A stretch of 8,099 bases of DNA from Opitutaceae bacterium (lineage in GTDB: Bacteria; Verrucomicrobiota; Verrucomicrobiia; Opitutales; Opitutaceae). Location: positions 1-8,099 of the forward strand of contig PMSP01000156.1 in NCBI GenBank assembly GCA_003168315.1. Reading direction: 5' to 3'. Under the pieces are notes generated by a model. The model was not told the DNA's origin and searched no databases. It worked only from the letters and a program-made list of their open reading frames with translations. Each line of letters starts with the position of its first letter. The stretch's first letter is position 1. The position numbers and the translations under genes are program-made. Positions 7,445 to 8,099 of the stretch are shown here, one piece after another.

Positions 7445-8099
7445 TGGGCGCCGCGACCTTCAACGTCACCCTGAGAGTCTGGCGGCAGCCTGGGCCCGGC
7501 CAGCCGGGCCGCTTTGTCGAGTACCCCGCCCGCCGGGTCAACCCCGACATGTCCTTCCTCGAGATGCTGGACGTCGTCAACGACGGCCTCACCTCGAGCG
7601 GGGAGGAGCCGATCGCATTCGCGCACGACTGCCGCGAGGGGATCTGCGGCACGTGCTCCCTCACGATCGACGGCAAGCCGCACGGGCCCCACCAGGGCGT
7701 CGCGACCTGCCAGACCTACATGCGCAGCTACAGGGAGGGCGACATGATCGTCGTCGAGCCCTTCCGCGCGAGGGCGTTCCCCGTCCAGAAGGACCTGGTG
7801 ACGGACCGCTCCGCCTTCGACACGATCCAGCAGGCGGGCGGCTTCATCACCGCGCGCACGGGATCGGCGCCCGAGGCCAACTCGGTCCCGGTGGCGAAGG
7901 AGGTCGCCGACCTGGCGATGGACGCGGCCCAGTGCATCGGGTGCGGCGCCTGCGTGGCGGCGTGCAAGAACTCGAGCGCGATGCTTTTTGTCGCGGCGAA
8001 AGTCTCCCACCTCGGGCTCCTGCCCCAGGGCCAGCCCGAGCGCGACCGCCGGGTCCTCGCCATGGTGAGCACGATGGACGGCCTGGGGTTCGGCAGCTG
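7444..8099 (+). CDS. sdhB: Succinate dehydrogenase/fumarate reductase iron-sulfur subunit (partial, 3' end beyond window)
   Basis: This subunit relays electrons from SdhA's FAD to the hemes and quinone of SdhC through three iron-sulfur clusters. 218 codons are visible; the family is about 245-260 residues. The N-terminal ferredoxin-like domain has the [2Fe-2S] ligands C63, C68, C71 (CREGICGTC) and C89. The C-terminal domain begins with CIGCGACVAAC (164-174). By family comparison C164, C167 and C170 bind the [4Fe-4S] cluster and C174 the [3Fe-4S] cluster. The remaining ligands, expected in a later Cys-rich stretch, lie past the right edge, so the gene is cut by the window rather than visibly broken. 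The ATG at 7444 overlaps the sdhA stop (TGATG) and has AGGA ten bases upstream, the clearest ribosome-binding site in the window. PDMSFLEMLDVVND near the N-terminus is characteristic of this b558-associated group. Confidence 0.96.

Overview
The window is GC-rich chromosomal DNA from a free-living bacterium, most likely a member of the Verrucomicrobiota (Opitutae-like). That placement is inference. It rests on the LysM protein with the C-terminal pattern WTxLKVGxKLxLP, on the cytochrome b558-type sdhCAB operon, and on the weak Shine-Dalgarno signals in front of most genes. No mobile element, CRISPR array or phage gene is visible.

Left part (1-2158, minus strand). The 5' part of a bacterial-type homospermidine synthase gene (hss) runs off the left edge. 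Upstream of it on the same strand lies a small DoxX-family membrane protein. Further upstream is a tRNA-Pro(UGG) gene with an encoded CCA end. The tRNA and DoxX genes are separated by about 220 bases holding two strong GC hairpins, one followed by a T-rich run, and a TGCAGAA repeat/palindrome.

Middle part (2280-4676, plus strand). A membrane-anchored coiled-coil LysM protein overlaps a Nudix hydrolase by four bases (GTGA), so the two are probably translationally coupled. After a 58-base gap with its own promoter-like sequence comes a stand-alone PaaK/F390-synthetase-like adenylate-forming enzyme of unknown substrate.

Right part (4783-8099, plus strand). The sdhCAB operon encodes a di-heme, single-membrane-subunit succinate:quinone oxidoreductase. 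sdhC and sdhA are complete, with one base between them. sdhB overlaps sdhA by one base and runs off the right edge before its last cluster ligands.

This looks mainly like a housekeeping region: polyamine synthesis, a tRNA and a respiratory/TCA complex. The less ordinary items are the orphan ligase with a Cys/His cluster, the nine-G tract inside the Nudix gene, and the structured DNA between tRNA-Pro and the DoxX gene. I did not find a convincing new multi-gene system.
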